Source: Gymnogyps californianus (Eukaryota > Chordata > Aves > Accipitriformes > Cathartidae). From it: a DNA stretch of 64,000 nt. Shown here one piece after another: positions 25,801-37,455 of the stretch; the stretch's first letter is position 1, and every line of letters begins with the position of its first letter. The notes under the pieces were generated by a model. The model saw only the letters and a program-made list of their open reading frames with translations, had not been told where the DNA came from and ran no database searches. The DNA lies in the NCBI RefSeq assembly GCF_018139145.2, contig NC_059479.1, positions 5,146,001-5,210,000 of the forward strand. The letters run 5' to 3'. A program made the translations under genes and the position numbers.

Positions 25801-28800
25801 CTCTGGTCCCTTTTCTCTCCTCTCACTAATAATGGCAATATTCCAGCAAAGGAGAAGGGAACAGAAAGCAGAACAGAGCTCAGCAGAAATAGGGATAGAA
25901 GCAACAGCTCAATTACTTTTTCACAGGTAGAAACTTCAAGCAGCAGTTACTCATCTCTTGAAATGATCCCTTGAATCATGAACACTATCGAGAAGCCTTG
26001 ACAAAACGCCCGGGTGTTATAACCCAGGGCTACAAAACAAAGTCTGAGCCTCCAACCTGGGCAGTAATGTCTAGCTTAAGGATTTTTCCTTCAGTGTTTC
26101 CCATACAGCCATCCCAACATACCAGTAATACTCACATCTCTTAGAACTTGGTCTTAGCAAATACTTAAGTACTCAAGAGGGAAGGGAACACTTGGGAAAT
26201 AAAAAGCCTCTTCTACCATTTCAGTGTTTCATTCAAATACTGTCAGTTATTAGTCTAGAAATGTAAGAGTTTCCTCATATTCCCTTCTATACTCTCTTAC
26301 TTACTCTAGAGACGTACAGGCCGCTTGGTAATTACTGCATGAGATCGCTATTTGCCATTTGCTGCTTTCCAAGCCTATGTGTTTTTGTCTCTCCTTCTCT
26401 GACTGCACGCCTCTCCCCCATCCTGCAGTAAGAATCCTGGTCCCCGTTAATATAAGCCAGACTTGTTAGCTGAGCACATATTAATACCAGATCACTGACC
26501 TTCAGGACACTCTTTACAAGCTCACGTTTTCAAATGCCATTTGGAAAGAACTAGATGCTCTCTTTGAGCAGAATTTTATTGGAGAAAGCCTTAGTGGGTT
26601 ATGTGAGACACACAGTCTTACTAGAGTTTCTTTCCAGAGGTATGCTGTCAATCCAGTTTGGAGTGCCTTGCTATTTTAAATACTGTCAAGGAGGTTCAGA
26701 GTAAATAATGGGTGCCTTTCTATGCCACCATAAATCAGGGCAAATAATGAATAAAAATAATGTTCCACTTCATAGAGTTAAAGTTCTTTATACTATTCTA
26801 ATCAACTGTAACTCAGAAAAATACGAATGCAAAGACTAACTCCATGTCTAATGCATCCGGAAGATTTAAGTGGGGAAAAAAACAGTGGTAACCAATAAAC
26901 AAGATTTACCTGATTGCTGTATGGCAATGTTATTTAATGCACATCTGCATTTAGAAGCAGTGGGGAACACGGCATTCTTTTCTTGGTTCTGTCAAGGTCA
27001 TGATAGCCTTTATGCTCTAGACAGTGGTAGCCCAAAGTCATGCAGTTAGTTTTAAGTTATTGCAAAACATTGATGTTAATTCATCTAAAAGAACACCTAT
27101 TCATTTTGATTTATTTCTGGAAGGGACTTAGCCTACTTGGAGGCTGCAGTAAGTCAATAAATTTCATCAGCGGTTATAATCTCTTGGCATGGACTGAAAA
27201 GAAAAGATGAACTGACAAAACAGAGAGAGTCAGTAAAGTGAAGGTGCTAAACCAGTCTTACAAATCTGCCCATCTACCCACTTCAGATAAAAAGAGACAC
27301 AGTGCTCAGTTTAGCAGTTACGAATTTTAGTATCTTTGCTTTGCTAGTCAGTGTAACTCATGGGACCTTCTACTCTCCTTACATTTCAGAAAACATAGCA
27401 AGCCAGATGTAAAATTCAGTAAGTTAATGAATTTTAAAATCAACTAACCCTAGCATGAGTGGTTTATATCTATATCTATGTATATTTACATAGGGAGATA
27501 GACATATATGAAAGCATACACACTTAGCAATGAAAATATTTAAGTGAACAGTTTTAGTTCGCTTATATGAAGTCCCAAGGTTTGCTTTCTTCTTATAGAA
27601 TAAATTAAATTTTACACAATTAACAATATCAATTTACTTGGGAGTTTCTGGCCACATACTGGCAAACACAACTTTTTTCTTGTTCCTTTTTCAGCTTTCT
27701 ATTTTAACAATAGTTGTCTGCCAGTTCCAGGACTTCCAATCTAACGACAAAAAGTCTCTTATAAGTGACAACGACCCGAACACTCTGGTTACTTATCAAT
27801 GTATTTTGCTCAATCATGGCTCAACCTGCTCAGTCTGTTTTGTTCAGGATGTCTTTGGGTCGAGTCCTCCCATGATCCCCCACCAAACATGCAAACAATC
27901 AAAATTTCTCAAGTTGGCAATAGTGCTCAGTGCTATTCTGTGACACTCATGTGACCAAAATGCTTATGGTATTTTCTTGTAATAGAAAAGAAAATTGAAA
28001 GATCTCTTCAGTAGATAAATAACAAACAAGAATAGCTATGCTAGCACCAAGTTTAACGAAGAAGTTCAGGTTTAAAAGAACTACAGACTGAAGGTCTCAA
28101 ACCCTTCGAATGTCGACTAGACCAATGACCTAGCTTCTGTGATTCTTCTATTTACTATGCAAACTGCACACAGTTCTGCAACACAGCAGGCAAAACTGCA
28201 ACAGAGAAATCCATAGAAAATACTCATTAGAGCTGGATATCGATAGAGACTTTCAACTGTTGCAGTATTATGTTTATCCATGTCCTGTGACAGAACATTG
28301 ACTTTCAGTTCATTAAGTACTGACTGTCTATTAATGTTTTTGATTCTTAAAACACTAATACTTAAGCAGGTACCACATGGATATGTTAGACAGCTTAGTG
28401 CAAATTAAGGCAAGTCTTTCAAGAGATCGTGTCTCTATACTCATGCTTTACAAATGCTGTTCTTTAGGACTGTCATCTTCAGCAAAACAAGAAATCACAT
28501 TTCTTTAATGGAAAATGAGTAGTAAAGGCACTAAGAAAGCAGTAAGGGAGTGTCTTTATTAATGCTGCTATTACCAGAACAGTACTCAAAGAATTTGGGG
28601 AATTTATTTAATTATGTCCTGAATAATTTAGTTTAGAAGAACATGCTCACAAACACACACACAAAAACCATTTCATATTTTTAAACAGGAGCAACATGAA
28701 CAAAATAATGCACAGGAAATTCTTACCATTGTTATTACATCATTTTTGATGTATATTATTTATTTTATCATTCTGAAGAGCCTGCAGGACAGAATAACAT

Positions 28801-31800
28801 AAGAAAGGGTAGAACGGAAATTAAACAGTTATGCTGATGGGCAATAAAATTCTATGTGGGAGACTAAAATTCCATTATTCCACAGAACAAAAATGTTGTT
28901 TAACCTAAAAAACAACAGCCCTTGTATATCTCATGTCCTCAATATAATCCAGGTTTAACAGACCTTCACATTCTGTTCTTACTAAAAGGGCCAGATCCTT
29001 TGCCAACTTAGAGCACTTTACATCCATTTTAATCACTTTATACTACTAAGTACCTTTTGTATTTCTAAACAGCAGCAATCAAATAAAAAAAATCTTACTG
29101 AGATTGTTAACTTACTGTGTCTCTTCCAAGTTACTAAGGTTGAGACACACACTTGCAAATGAAGGTTTGCAAATTTTTTAAGATTAGAAGCTGTTGTGCT
29201 CAGCACACAAAGCTGGAACTATACTAGCCACGGCGCTTTATCAGTGGAAACGAGGCCTTGCAAATAAAGACAATAATATAGTTCTTCTCTACCTCTGACT
29301 TATTCTCCTTCTCTTCCTTTCTTGTTCCAAGCAGTCCACTAACAAGTGGACCCTGGGAAAAGAGTACCTGGAAATCCATCGGTAATTTTGTGGTAATGTT
29401 GTGGTTCTACTACCTGAACAATTACTCTCTCTGCTACTTCCAGGGCAACTGTTCCAATATTTTAGAAAGCATTGCATGTAGACAGGGAAGGTTTCACCTC
29501 TCAGACAAAAATATTGCTCAAATTTCAAAGCTGTATCTCTCTCAAGTGTTGATTGCACCCATCGCTCCTGAGACTACAGTAAAATTCAACAAAATCTATG
29601 TGGCTTTATATTAATAGTGGAAAAACAATAAATAGTCTCCATTTAGTACTACATCTAAGAAATTTATTCTTTCAGGAGATACTTTATCACTTAAAGCTAT
29701 GAGAAAAAAATTAAAGACATTTTAGTATGTGGAAGGAATGGACGCATAACATGCATGTGTCATGCAGAAGAGTTAATATTTAGTATCTGTTATATTTAGA
29801 CATTAAAAAATTATCTGCTTAGAACAGGTAACTAACCCAGTAATTATACATACATATTTAGGTTGGACATTTAGCTTTCAAGTTAATTACCAGCAAAAAA
29901 ATTAACCTGGGGTGTCAGCAGGAAATTAAAAAAAACCTGATGTGTTAGAAACACAAAGCAGAGCAGTCTGCTTCAAGGCTCAGATCAATTTAATTTTTTA
30001 ATCACTCTCTCACACATTCATTCTATTATTCATACTCATAATTTATTCATCCCAAGATGCACCTGTGAAACTGCTAGATACTGAAATTTTGGTGTATCAG
30101 CTTTGGAAAAGGAGGAATATATTTACCTCTGAAAGTACATGAAAAATAAATCATTAAGAAGTTTATCTGTTCTGATTTGAGTGGTACGTACCCCTCTGTG
30201 ACCACGCTGTTCAGTTTTAGCTAGTTATACTGGTATCAGATGTTATACATTCTATTAAAACCTTTAATTGTTGGAGCTGTTTCTGAACACACATACTCAA
30301 ATTTACTGAGTATGGGATCCAAAGCTCCTGCAATTAAAAGTTTTCAGCCGTCTTTCGATCAGTTCCTGCAATCCATAAGCATCATCAACATTTTATGCCA
30401 GTTTCTGTCTCTCTCAGAGAAACACAGGCACTCCATTCTACTTACTTCAGCTTACTGCGGCATAGTTACTTTCCTCTTGCCTACTGGACACAGACAGCAT
30501 AAACTCAATAGATTCTGGGGACACGTACACCCCTACCTGTAAGTTTGCTCCAATTCCTTTGCTTTGCTATCTGTGTTTGGAAAAAGATAGCTGAGATGTA
30601 TCTCACAGCCCTTTCATTTTCCAAATGCATTAGGATTTGAAAACCAGGACATCAGATATGTCAATAAAGTAAAAAGACAGGCTAATTAGGCCTTTAACCC
30701 ACACCAATCTGCTTCAAGTGACATTTACTTTTAGTCCCAAGACTCTCATGCAATTTGTTTATGCAGCAATCAACCTCCTTCCCCCCCTTCCTGCTTATAT
30801 TCAGAATTCTTCAAATCACATGCCATTGTAGCCTGTATTTGGGATTCTCAAGGTGTTCTCAGAGCAGTTTTGCAAAAATCATGCCAAGGAAAGGCTGAAT
30901 GCTGAGAAAGGGCTTCTCCACAGTTTAAGAATAGATTTTGATGCAGCTCACACCTATGATCTTTTCTTTATTCGCCACAGAAGTGGGAGATAGCAGACTT
31001 CTACCTCATACACATAACTAGTCCCACTGTCCACTAAAAAATAGTTTAAGCTTTTGTAACATTCTTTTTCTAGAAGTCTTTCTCTAAAAACTAACTTCTG
31101 AAGAAGAAGAAAAGAAATGTTTATGGTTTAAACATAGTACTTTTCACAGAGTTTGTAAATAAAAGCTTTAAAATTATCCAATTTCGCAGCAGAAGTAAGC
31201 TCAGTTTAGCAAATGGAGATCCATCTGAGATGTGAATTAGGAATTCTTAGATTCTGATCTTTTTATAAAAATTTTTGATCTCCCAAAGGGGACATAAGTA
31301 AAAGCTTGGAGCAATTTGAAAAAAGAAGAGAGATAAATGTAGTTAATGAAGTCTGGAAACAATTTAATTTAATTATCACATCTTATGTTTTGTCATTCAT
31401 TAATCTTGTCAACTAAGTGAACCAAATTACCACTTTTTCCTTTTTTATTTGATATTAAAATATTTTGTTATGCTTATGCAGGTCCACTGCAGGTGGTTAT
31501 TTAGTTTCAAAGAATTTACTGAACAACCACGATGCAGACTGCTAGCAATGATGTGAACAGCTTCAGTGTTTCACCCGAGCCTACTGCAAAAAGCAGGAGT
31601 CATCTTTCACCAGAATCTTACCACTACTCAGTGCTCTTGCAGAATATCCTGGCAAAGTTTAAAATCTTTGATCTGTAAGCTCTTTAGGTACTGTAATCAT
31701 ATAATTAAACAGAAGTCACAGAAGTTTAAGGAGATTTTGCATCAAGTTCTGTTTAGTCAGTCCCATTTCTCTTCTACACTTTCAAAGGCCTTCATGTAAA

Positions 31801-32421
31801 TAAAGATAACTGTGCCTGGCCATTGTGGTAGCCAGCTCTGCAAATTCTTCTCTGGGGGAAGGAGAATACAGGAATGTAAGTTGAGATGTTTGTTGTTTCA
31901 CTGACTAACAGTACTGGTAGGTTATCCAGAGGAGAATAAGGCACAGAACCTGAAAGACTGATGCACTGTGCAAAGGCAGAGCGGAGAACCTACCAGAGCC
32001 TAGCAGTTCCCTTTGCACAAGTCAGCATCACTGTCCATGCCAAATATTAAGAGGCAAAAATGCGGCCAGAGGCTACTCAATTGTAATTCATTCTCTCCAG
32101 CTTTGTCACACCTGCCACTTAAACACTTAAATTTATAATTTCATCTTTCAACAGATTCTTTATTGAAACTACAATGTCAGTGACAGATCTGGATTTTGTA
32201 TCCCTCCTATTTGTTTTGGTTTGCGGTTTTTTTGTTTGTTTGTTTTGGTTTTTTTTAAGGGAAGGCAGAACATTATAATTTTAGATTACAATTTTATATT
32301 ACTGAAATATGTTACTCAGAAACTGGGGTTAGCAGCAGAGATGTGAAGGTACTAATTCCGCTTCATAGCTGTAATTAAAATGCTACAGATGCACTACTCC
32401 AGGGAGAGCACTGGAAAGTGT
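25801..32421. other. Non-coding; no gene recognised
   Basis: About 6.6 kb of AT-rich sequence. A plus-strand frame at 27638-27943 begins with a hydrophobic stretch, but it has no promoter, splice or family evidence. A T-rich TTTG-type tract lies at about 32214-32260. Nothing else could be supported. Confidence 0.55.
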
Positions 32422-32689
32422 ATGCGTGTCCTGGTTTTGGCTGGGACAGAGTTAACTCTCTTCTTAGTAGCTGGTACAGTGCTGGGTTTTGGATTTAGTG
32501 TGAGAATAATGTTGATAACACTCTGATGTTTTAGTTGTTGCTAAGTAGCGCCTATCTTAAGCCAAGGATTTTCCATTTGCCATGCTCTGCCAGCAAGCAG
32601 GTGTGCAAGGAGCTGGGAGGGAGCACAGCCGGGGCAGCTGACCCGAACTAGCCAAAGGGGTATTCCATACCATGGAACGTCATGCCCAG

Positions 32690-32698
32690 TATATAAAT
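32690..32698 (+). promoter_or_regulatory. LTR TATA box (copy 2)
   Basis: TATATAAAT follows 'catgcccag' and precedes a G-run, in the same place as in the other two LTR copies. It is the likely former retroviral promoter. Confidence 0.6.
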
Positions 32699-32887
32699 GG
32701 GGGGGAGTTGGCCGGGAGGGGCAGATCGCTGCTCAGGCATCGGTCAGCGGGTGGTGAGCAATTGCATTGTGCATCACTTGTCTTTTCTTAGGTTTTATTT
32801 CTCTTTGTTACATTCCTTTCCATTACTATTATGATATTCTTCTTCTTATTATTATTAGTTAGTATTATATTTTATTTTACTTTAGTC

Positions 32888-32893
32888 ATTAAA
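32888..32893 (+). promoter_or_regulatory. LTR polyadenylation signal ATTAAA (copy 2)
   Basis: ATTAAA lies about 195 bp after the TATA box, before 'ctgttcttatctcaaccca', and is matched in both other copies. Confidence 0.55.
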
Positions 32894-33021
32894 CTGTTCT
32901 TATCTCAACCCACGAGTTTTATTTTTTTTCCCCGATTCTCCTCCCCATCCCACTGGAGGGGGGAGGGAGGAGCGGCTGCATGGTGCTTAGTTGCTGGCTG
33001 GGGTCAAACCACGACAACGTG

Positions 33022-36000
33022 GAAAACGTATTATTGAACATTCAAAAAATGGGATCTCCCGCATTTCAGTGCATTGAAAAAGGTGGGAATACCAGTTTTG
33101 CTCACATTGTGATGTTGTTCTAAAGAAACTTTAAATATATAAAATAAGAAGAAAGGGGAATCATTCTTAGCATAGCAGAGGTATAAATTGTCTTTCTCTT
33201 TGTTTACTATTATCCATCCTACATACTGAATTTCTTGAAGGTAAGATGTGCGTTAAACAACTAATCCATTATTGCATTAATCCATTACCGTGTAATGACA
33301 CAATTAAAAGCAAATTGAGAATTACTGAGTTACTATTATCCAGAAATGCATATTAAAGGAAAAGTGTAAACATGATTATCACAGATGTTTAACATGCATA
33401 TTCATCACTCACACAACCGGGTTCAAGAATACTTGAAGAGATACAGGTAGTGCTTGTTCCACCTGCTTAGCTGACTTGACTTTTGAGTGCTTTTTAAAGT
33501 ATCAGCTTTATTATTCTCTAGATTTTTTTTTTATTTCATAAAAGCAAACCTCTTCAGGAATCAAGGGGCTGAATCATTCACTACACAACAAAATCTGACA
33601 TACAGCAAATTCTTCTGCCCATACAGCAGTGGATAGAAATAGGTCATACTGAGGTGAATGCTCAATATTCCATTATAATAAAATAATGCCAATACTTAGT
33701 ATGGCCTTCCATCTCAACAAATTTTAGGAACAATTATTAATCTTCATACTTTGCTATGAACCTGCATGGACTAAGTGAATAAATTCAGTATTTCTTCCTT
33801 TTTGCATTTCCTATGTCTCAGGATAAACTTAAAAATGGTATTAGTCTGGTAGAGAAGCAGAGACTGTAAACTAATAATGGGTATTATTTTTAGAGGTATT
33901 TTGGATCTTGCAGCTTTTAAAGCAACACTACTGGAAGACCAGAGAAACCCTAAGGTAGAAACAGTGTCTTGTATCTTGTTCACCTGTCATGTAATTTTGA
34001 TATTAAATATTGAATTATAAGAAAACTAATTACAAAAATACCAGCATAGAAGATACTTTCATAATCCAGAAAAAAAAGGAAATAAAAATCCTGCAAAAAC
34101 ACATTCTTATTGGTGGGCTTTAAAATTTATAGATAATAATTTTTATTATTCAAGAACTAGGAAACTGGTAGGAATAATAAATAAGCAGAGCTTTTAGTAT
34201 GAGATTCCAAAGATACTTCTCACATTTTGAAAATAATTAACTGAATTTTCTCCAAATGACAGAACAAGCAGCAGTAGTTTAATTTCCCTGAACTGTAACA
34301 GTCACACACCCAACACCCAAGTATTATATTTCAAAGAATTTTAATTAAATCTATATAACAAAAAAGGAATGTTTCACATCTTAATTGAAAAATCGCCAGC
34401 TAGAGAACTGAGACAGTGAAACAGTCTGGAAAGCACTGAGATATAATTGAAGAAAAGAATAGATGAGAATATTTCAAATGGTCTCACTAGTCAGCAACTA
34501 GTGTAAATACTGCAATTCAAATAACAGCATTTTAGTGATTAAGAGAAGAACTAATTTCTATTCTATTGCTCCTTTGCTTTGAGAATTATACCTCATCTTT
34601 GAGAATCCCTGACTGAACACAAAACTTCATCGTATACTCTACCAACGCAGAAGGCTTACTGTTGATATAAGCACTTTACATGATAAGAGTAAGACACCAG
34701 CCTATAAGCAATACGAGATAAGCAGGTATTTATGATCACTTTAGCAGCTTTTATCTGCATTAAAAAAATCACCACCTTAGCAAGGGTCCTTTTGAATGTA
34801 TTTGGAAGACAGGGAAAAGACTGGTATTTGTGGGCAGTTACACCCAGTGAATGCTGTAAGAACAAGGTAACGGTTCAGGTTTATTCCATGATGTGAAATG
34901 AAATGGTTAAGTTCTAAGATTTTGACATGGGAAACCTGCCAAGGCCAGATGGAAATCTCAGCTGTCATGAGCAGAGGTCATTCTGTCCTTCTCAGCACAA
35001 GGTGTTGCTAAAATCCTCTGTACTCTTCATACGACTTTATGATACCTATCCTTTTTAATTAGGAGCTAAAATGATTCGTTTTATGTTATATATGATTTTC
35101 TTCTTATTCATTGTCTTGTCTTTGTTTGGTTCTACTTTTTAATTATAGAAGTCCACCAGAGATGCCCCCGAGGTAGTACTGATAATCTAGCTTTATATTT
35201 CTAAAGAATTTGTTTAAGGGAAGCTTGGATAAGCCTTAAAGGGAATCTTTGATAAGCCTTTGTTCTTTTAAATTATTTTATCATAATGCAGCATTTTCAG
35301 AAAGGGCAATTCTTGCTGAATAAAGGAAAGGTTTATTGATGACACTCTTATAGTAGAATTTTAATGGAACTGCTTCTAAAATATTTTTACTACGGTGTAT
35401 TTAACCCTCTGAAACTATCTATAAACAACTCTAATTACTAGACTTGCTTAATGTTGATAATGTTGTCCACCAGAGAAGCATACAGAAATACCTCTTACAT
35501 AACTAAGCATTATAGAGTGGTTTGTATCTTTTTTTTTTTTAAATAAAACACAAAATTCAAGGTTTTTATTATGATGAGCTGAGATTAAAAACAAGCAGCT
35601 ATGACAGTTCAAGTTCAAGTGCTGATGAAGACATATGTATGTAAAATGATGACGAAAATTTTAAACAATACCACAACCAGTGGCGCAGTACATGAAATAG
35701 CAAATTTAAAGGACAGCAAAGAAACTTTAGCAAAAACATTAGAAAAACTATTTCTACTAGAAATAACTAATAACTGAACCTGATTGAGACCTCCTGAACA
35801 GATTAAACATACTACTGAAGTATCTTTAAGTCCTACTGTCTATGTTCAGCTACATGTGAAATTATAAGATCATTCCTAGATTTGAGGTTTTTTTCCATAC
35901 ACTTATTTTCCTCTTAACTCCTCTGTAGGTACTATTGTACAGTAAAAAGAAACTACAGTGTGACAGTCGTGATGGGCTGCCAGATATTAGAGCTTAGAGT

Positions 36001-36690
36001 GAAATCAATTTAACAAACTAACCAAAAAAATCTGTATGAGATTGAAATTCCAAACCCAGATTGGAAGAATCTAACGTGAGTTTATTTCGCTTGCCAAGGG
36101 GAAGCACTTTGTAGGGTTCTGCCTTACAAAGTTACTGATGTTGTCTGCAGGGCTTAGCATTGACATTGCCTACCTTTAAGCCATGTCCCTTAGATGAAGT
36201 CCTTCACCAAAGGCTGTCAAGGCAATTACGCAGATGTAGGAAGAAAGGTCCCTGCATGGAAAGCAACTGGTAAAGGCAGGAAACGGAGACTGGGAGTCTT
36301 CAGAATGAAGGGAGGACAACGTGGAGTTGGTGGTAGCTGAGCTGGGGCCTAAAAATAATTTGGGGCATGGAAGAGGTGGGTAGGAACTGGCTGTTCTCTC
36401 CCTTTCCATACACAATCAAGAAGGCTTCAAAAGGCGGCAGCACCCACTCGGTTCAAAAAATAATTAAAAAAAAAGGAAAAAAAAAAAAAGAGGGGCTTCT
36501 TCATACAAGCAGCATATCTGACCTCTGGTACTTCTGCTGAAGGATGCTGCAGATGTTACAGTTCTACACACGTTCAAAAAGCCTAACTTCTCTTTTCATA
36601 AGGTAACTAAAGACACAGAAATTAACTGAAGTTCAAAGTTAGCGAGATAAAATTAGATGTAAGACGGTTGGTATCAGGTGGATGTATCAT
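33022..36690. other. Non-coding; no gene recognised
   Basis: AT-rich sequence without a supported gene. There is a local imperfect duplication near 35218-35263 (ggataagcctt / tgataagcctt) and an A-rich tract at about 36465-36490. A 24-codon frame ending in a stop near 36176-36250 on the minus strand has an acceptor-like tract but nothing to identify it. Confidence 0.55.
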
Positions 36691-36695
36691 GTATG

Positions 36696-36790
36696 CTTGC
36701 CCTGTCCTCCCTTTTCCCTAAACTTTTATTTATGGCCACTTTCAGAGACAGAATACTGAACTAGATGACCTACAGTGACATTCCTGTGTT
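36696..36790 (+). mobile_element. Ancient CR1-like 3' end fragment
   Basis: The order 'ttttccctaaac', 'tggccactttcagagacaga', 'atactgaactagatgacct' and 'cattcctgtg' matches the 3' end of an old amniote CR1 lineage, familiar from turtles and crocodilians as 'ggccactgtcagagacaggatactgggctagatggacc'. About 95 bp are recognisable. It belongs to a different CR1 group from the 19.5 and 45 kb fragments and is more decayed. Confidence 0.5.
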
Positions 36791-36794
36791 TTCA

Positions 36795-37325
36795 GGTTAT
36801 TTCAAATATTTTTGCATAAATTACTTCTCTAACTTAAGTATAATTTTTTCTACTTCATTTTTAGCACATACAATCTGCAATTATACTCCAACTACTATAT
36901 AGAGCTTAAGCAGTGTAAATACCATACAAAGACTATTTCTAGACCAGCTCCAGCACTGTGATGACACACACTTGAAACAAAATACAACCCATCCAAATCC
37001 ATCAAATGTTTTCTATGTTCTGCTGCCAATGGTAGGTCATTTTTCTTAGCTTTCACTAAAATTGTTTTAAATTGCACTAAAACTCCTTTGCAACTTAACA
37101 TATATTTACCTAAATGTTAGAAATCACTGGACACATAATGAATGCTTTGAACAACTCTTAAGTCAGATTCTTGGGTTCTGTCGAAAATCTGAGACCAAGT
37201 AAAATTGAGCTCACATTTCATTACATGACACCTCAAAAGTTCTAACAGTTCATTGTGAGTGACAGAAAAAAGATTTCCTGTTAAGAAATTAATTACTTCC
37301 TGGTCACTGATGGTGATATATTTAC
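36795..37325. other. Non-coding; no feature seen
   Basis: AT-rich sequence downstream, in minus-strand terms, of the candidate exon that ends at 37326. Its frame happens to stay open past the donor to about 37117, but base composition drops to the local background there. Confidence 0.45.
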
Positions 37326-37455
37326 CTGATGCCTGAACATCTGCATATGAAATCACAGTGTCTCCCCTTCCAGGTGTAAAGAAACACAAATCAAAGTTCT
37401 CTCCCTGTCCTGCTACCTCACAGATGAAAGTGGAGGGAATGATTTTGAAAACCCG
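37326..37455 (-). other. Candidate internal exon of an unrecognised minus-strand gene
   Basis: On the minus strand, a pyrimidine-rich tract (tctttcttcctttgacccag) precedes a 130-base segment that ends ATCAG and is followed by GTAAAT, a good donor. Only one frame is open. It gives 43 residues beginning RVFKIIPSTF and containing CEVAGQGENFD and PGRGDTVISY. The segment is richer in G and C than its flanks. It would start at phase 0 and end at phase 1. I do not recognise the protein: the GRGD tetrapeptide alone proves nothing. Phase fits the candidate exon at 47005-47151 upstream on the same strand. A chance frame is a serious alternative, because longer unsupported frames occur elsewhere in the window. 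Confidence 0.27.

Larger units (their letters stand above)
32427..33016 (+). mobile_element. Solo LTR, ERVL-like endogenous retrovirus (copy 2)
   Basis: This 590-bp LTR begins tgtcctggttttggctggga and ends caaaccacgaca. It is the same family as copies 1 and 3, with collinear blocks throughout: a U3 block around 'taagccaaggattttcc', a 'gccaaaggggtattccatac' block, a TATA box, a gggaggggcagatcgctgctcagg block, the AT-rich segment and a polyadenylation hexamer. No internal retroviral sequence lies on either side, so it is a solo LTR. The plus-strand frame at 32831-33037 is part of the LTR and not a gene. Confidence 0.93.
32422..33021 (+). repeat. Imperfect 5-bp target site duplication around solo LTR copy 2
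   Basis: The left flank is atgcg (32422-32426) and the right flank is acgtg (33017-33021). They differ at two positions, both C/T. Each difference fits CpG decay from an original acgcg that lost a different CpG on each side. That ancestral site is an inference. Confidence 0.6.

Noticed and set aside
27638..27943. 101-codon plus-strand frame with an N-terminal hydrophobic stretch that could pass as a signal peptide
   Set aside because: No supporting context, and no recognisable cysteine pattern or family. The hydrophobic run comes from T-rich sequence.
36176..36262. Minus-strand acceptor followed by 24 codons and a stop
   Set aside because: Too short. Its phase does not follow from the candidate exon at 37326-37455 and no family was recognised.
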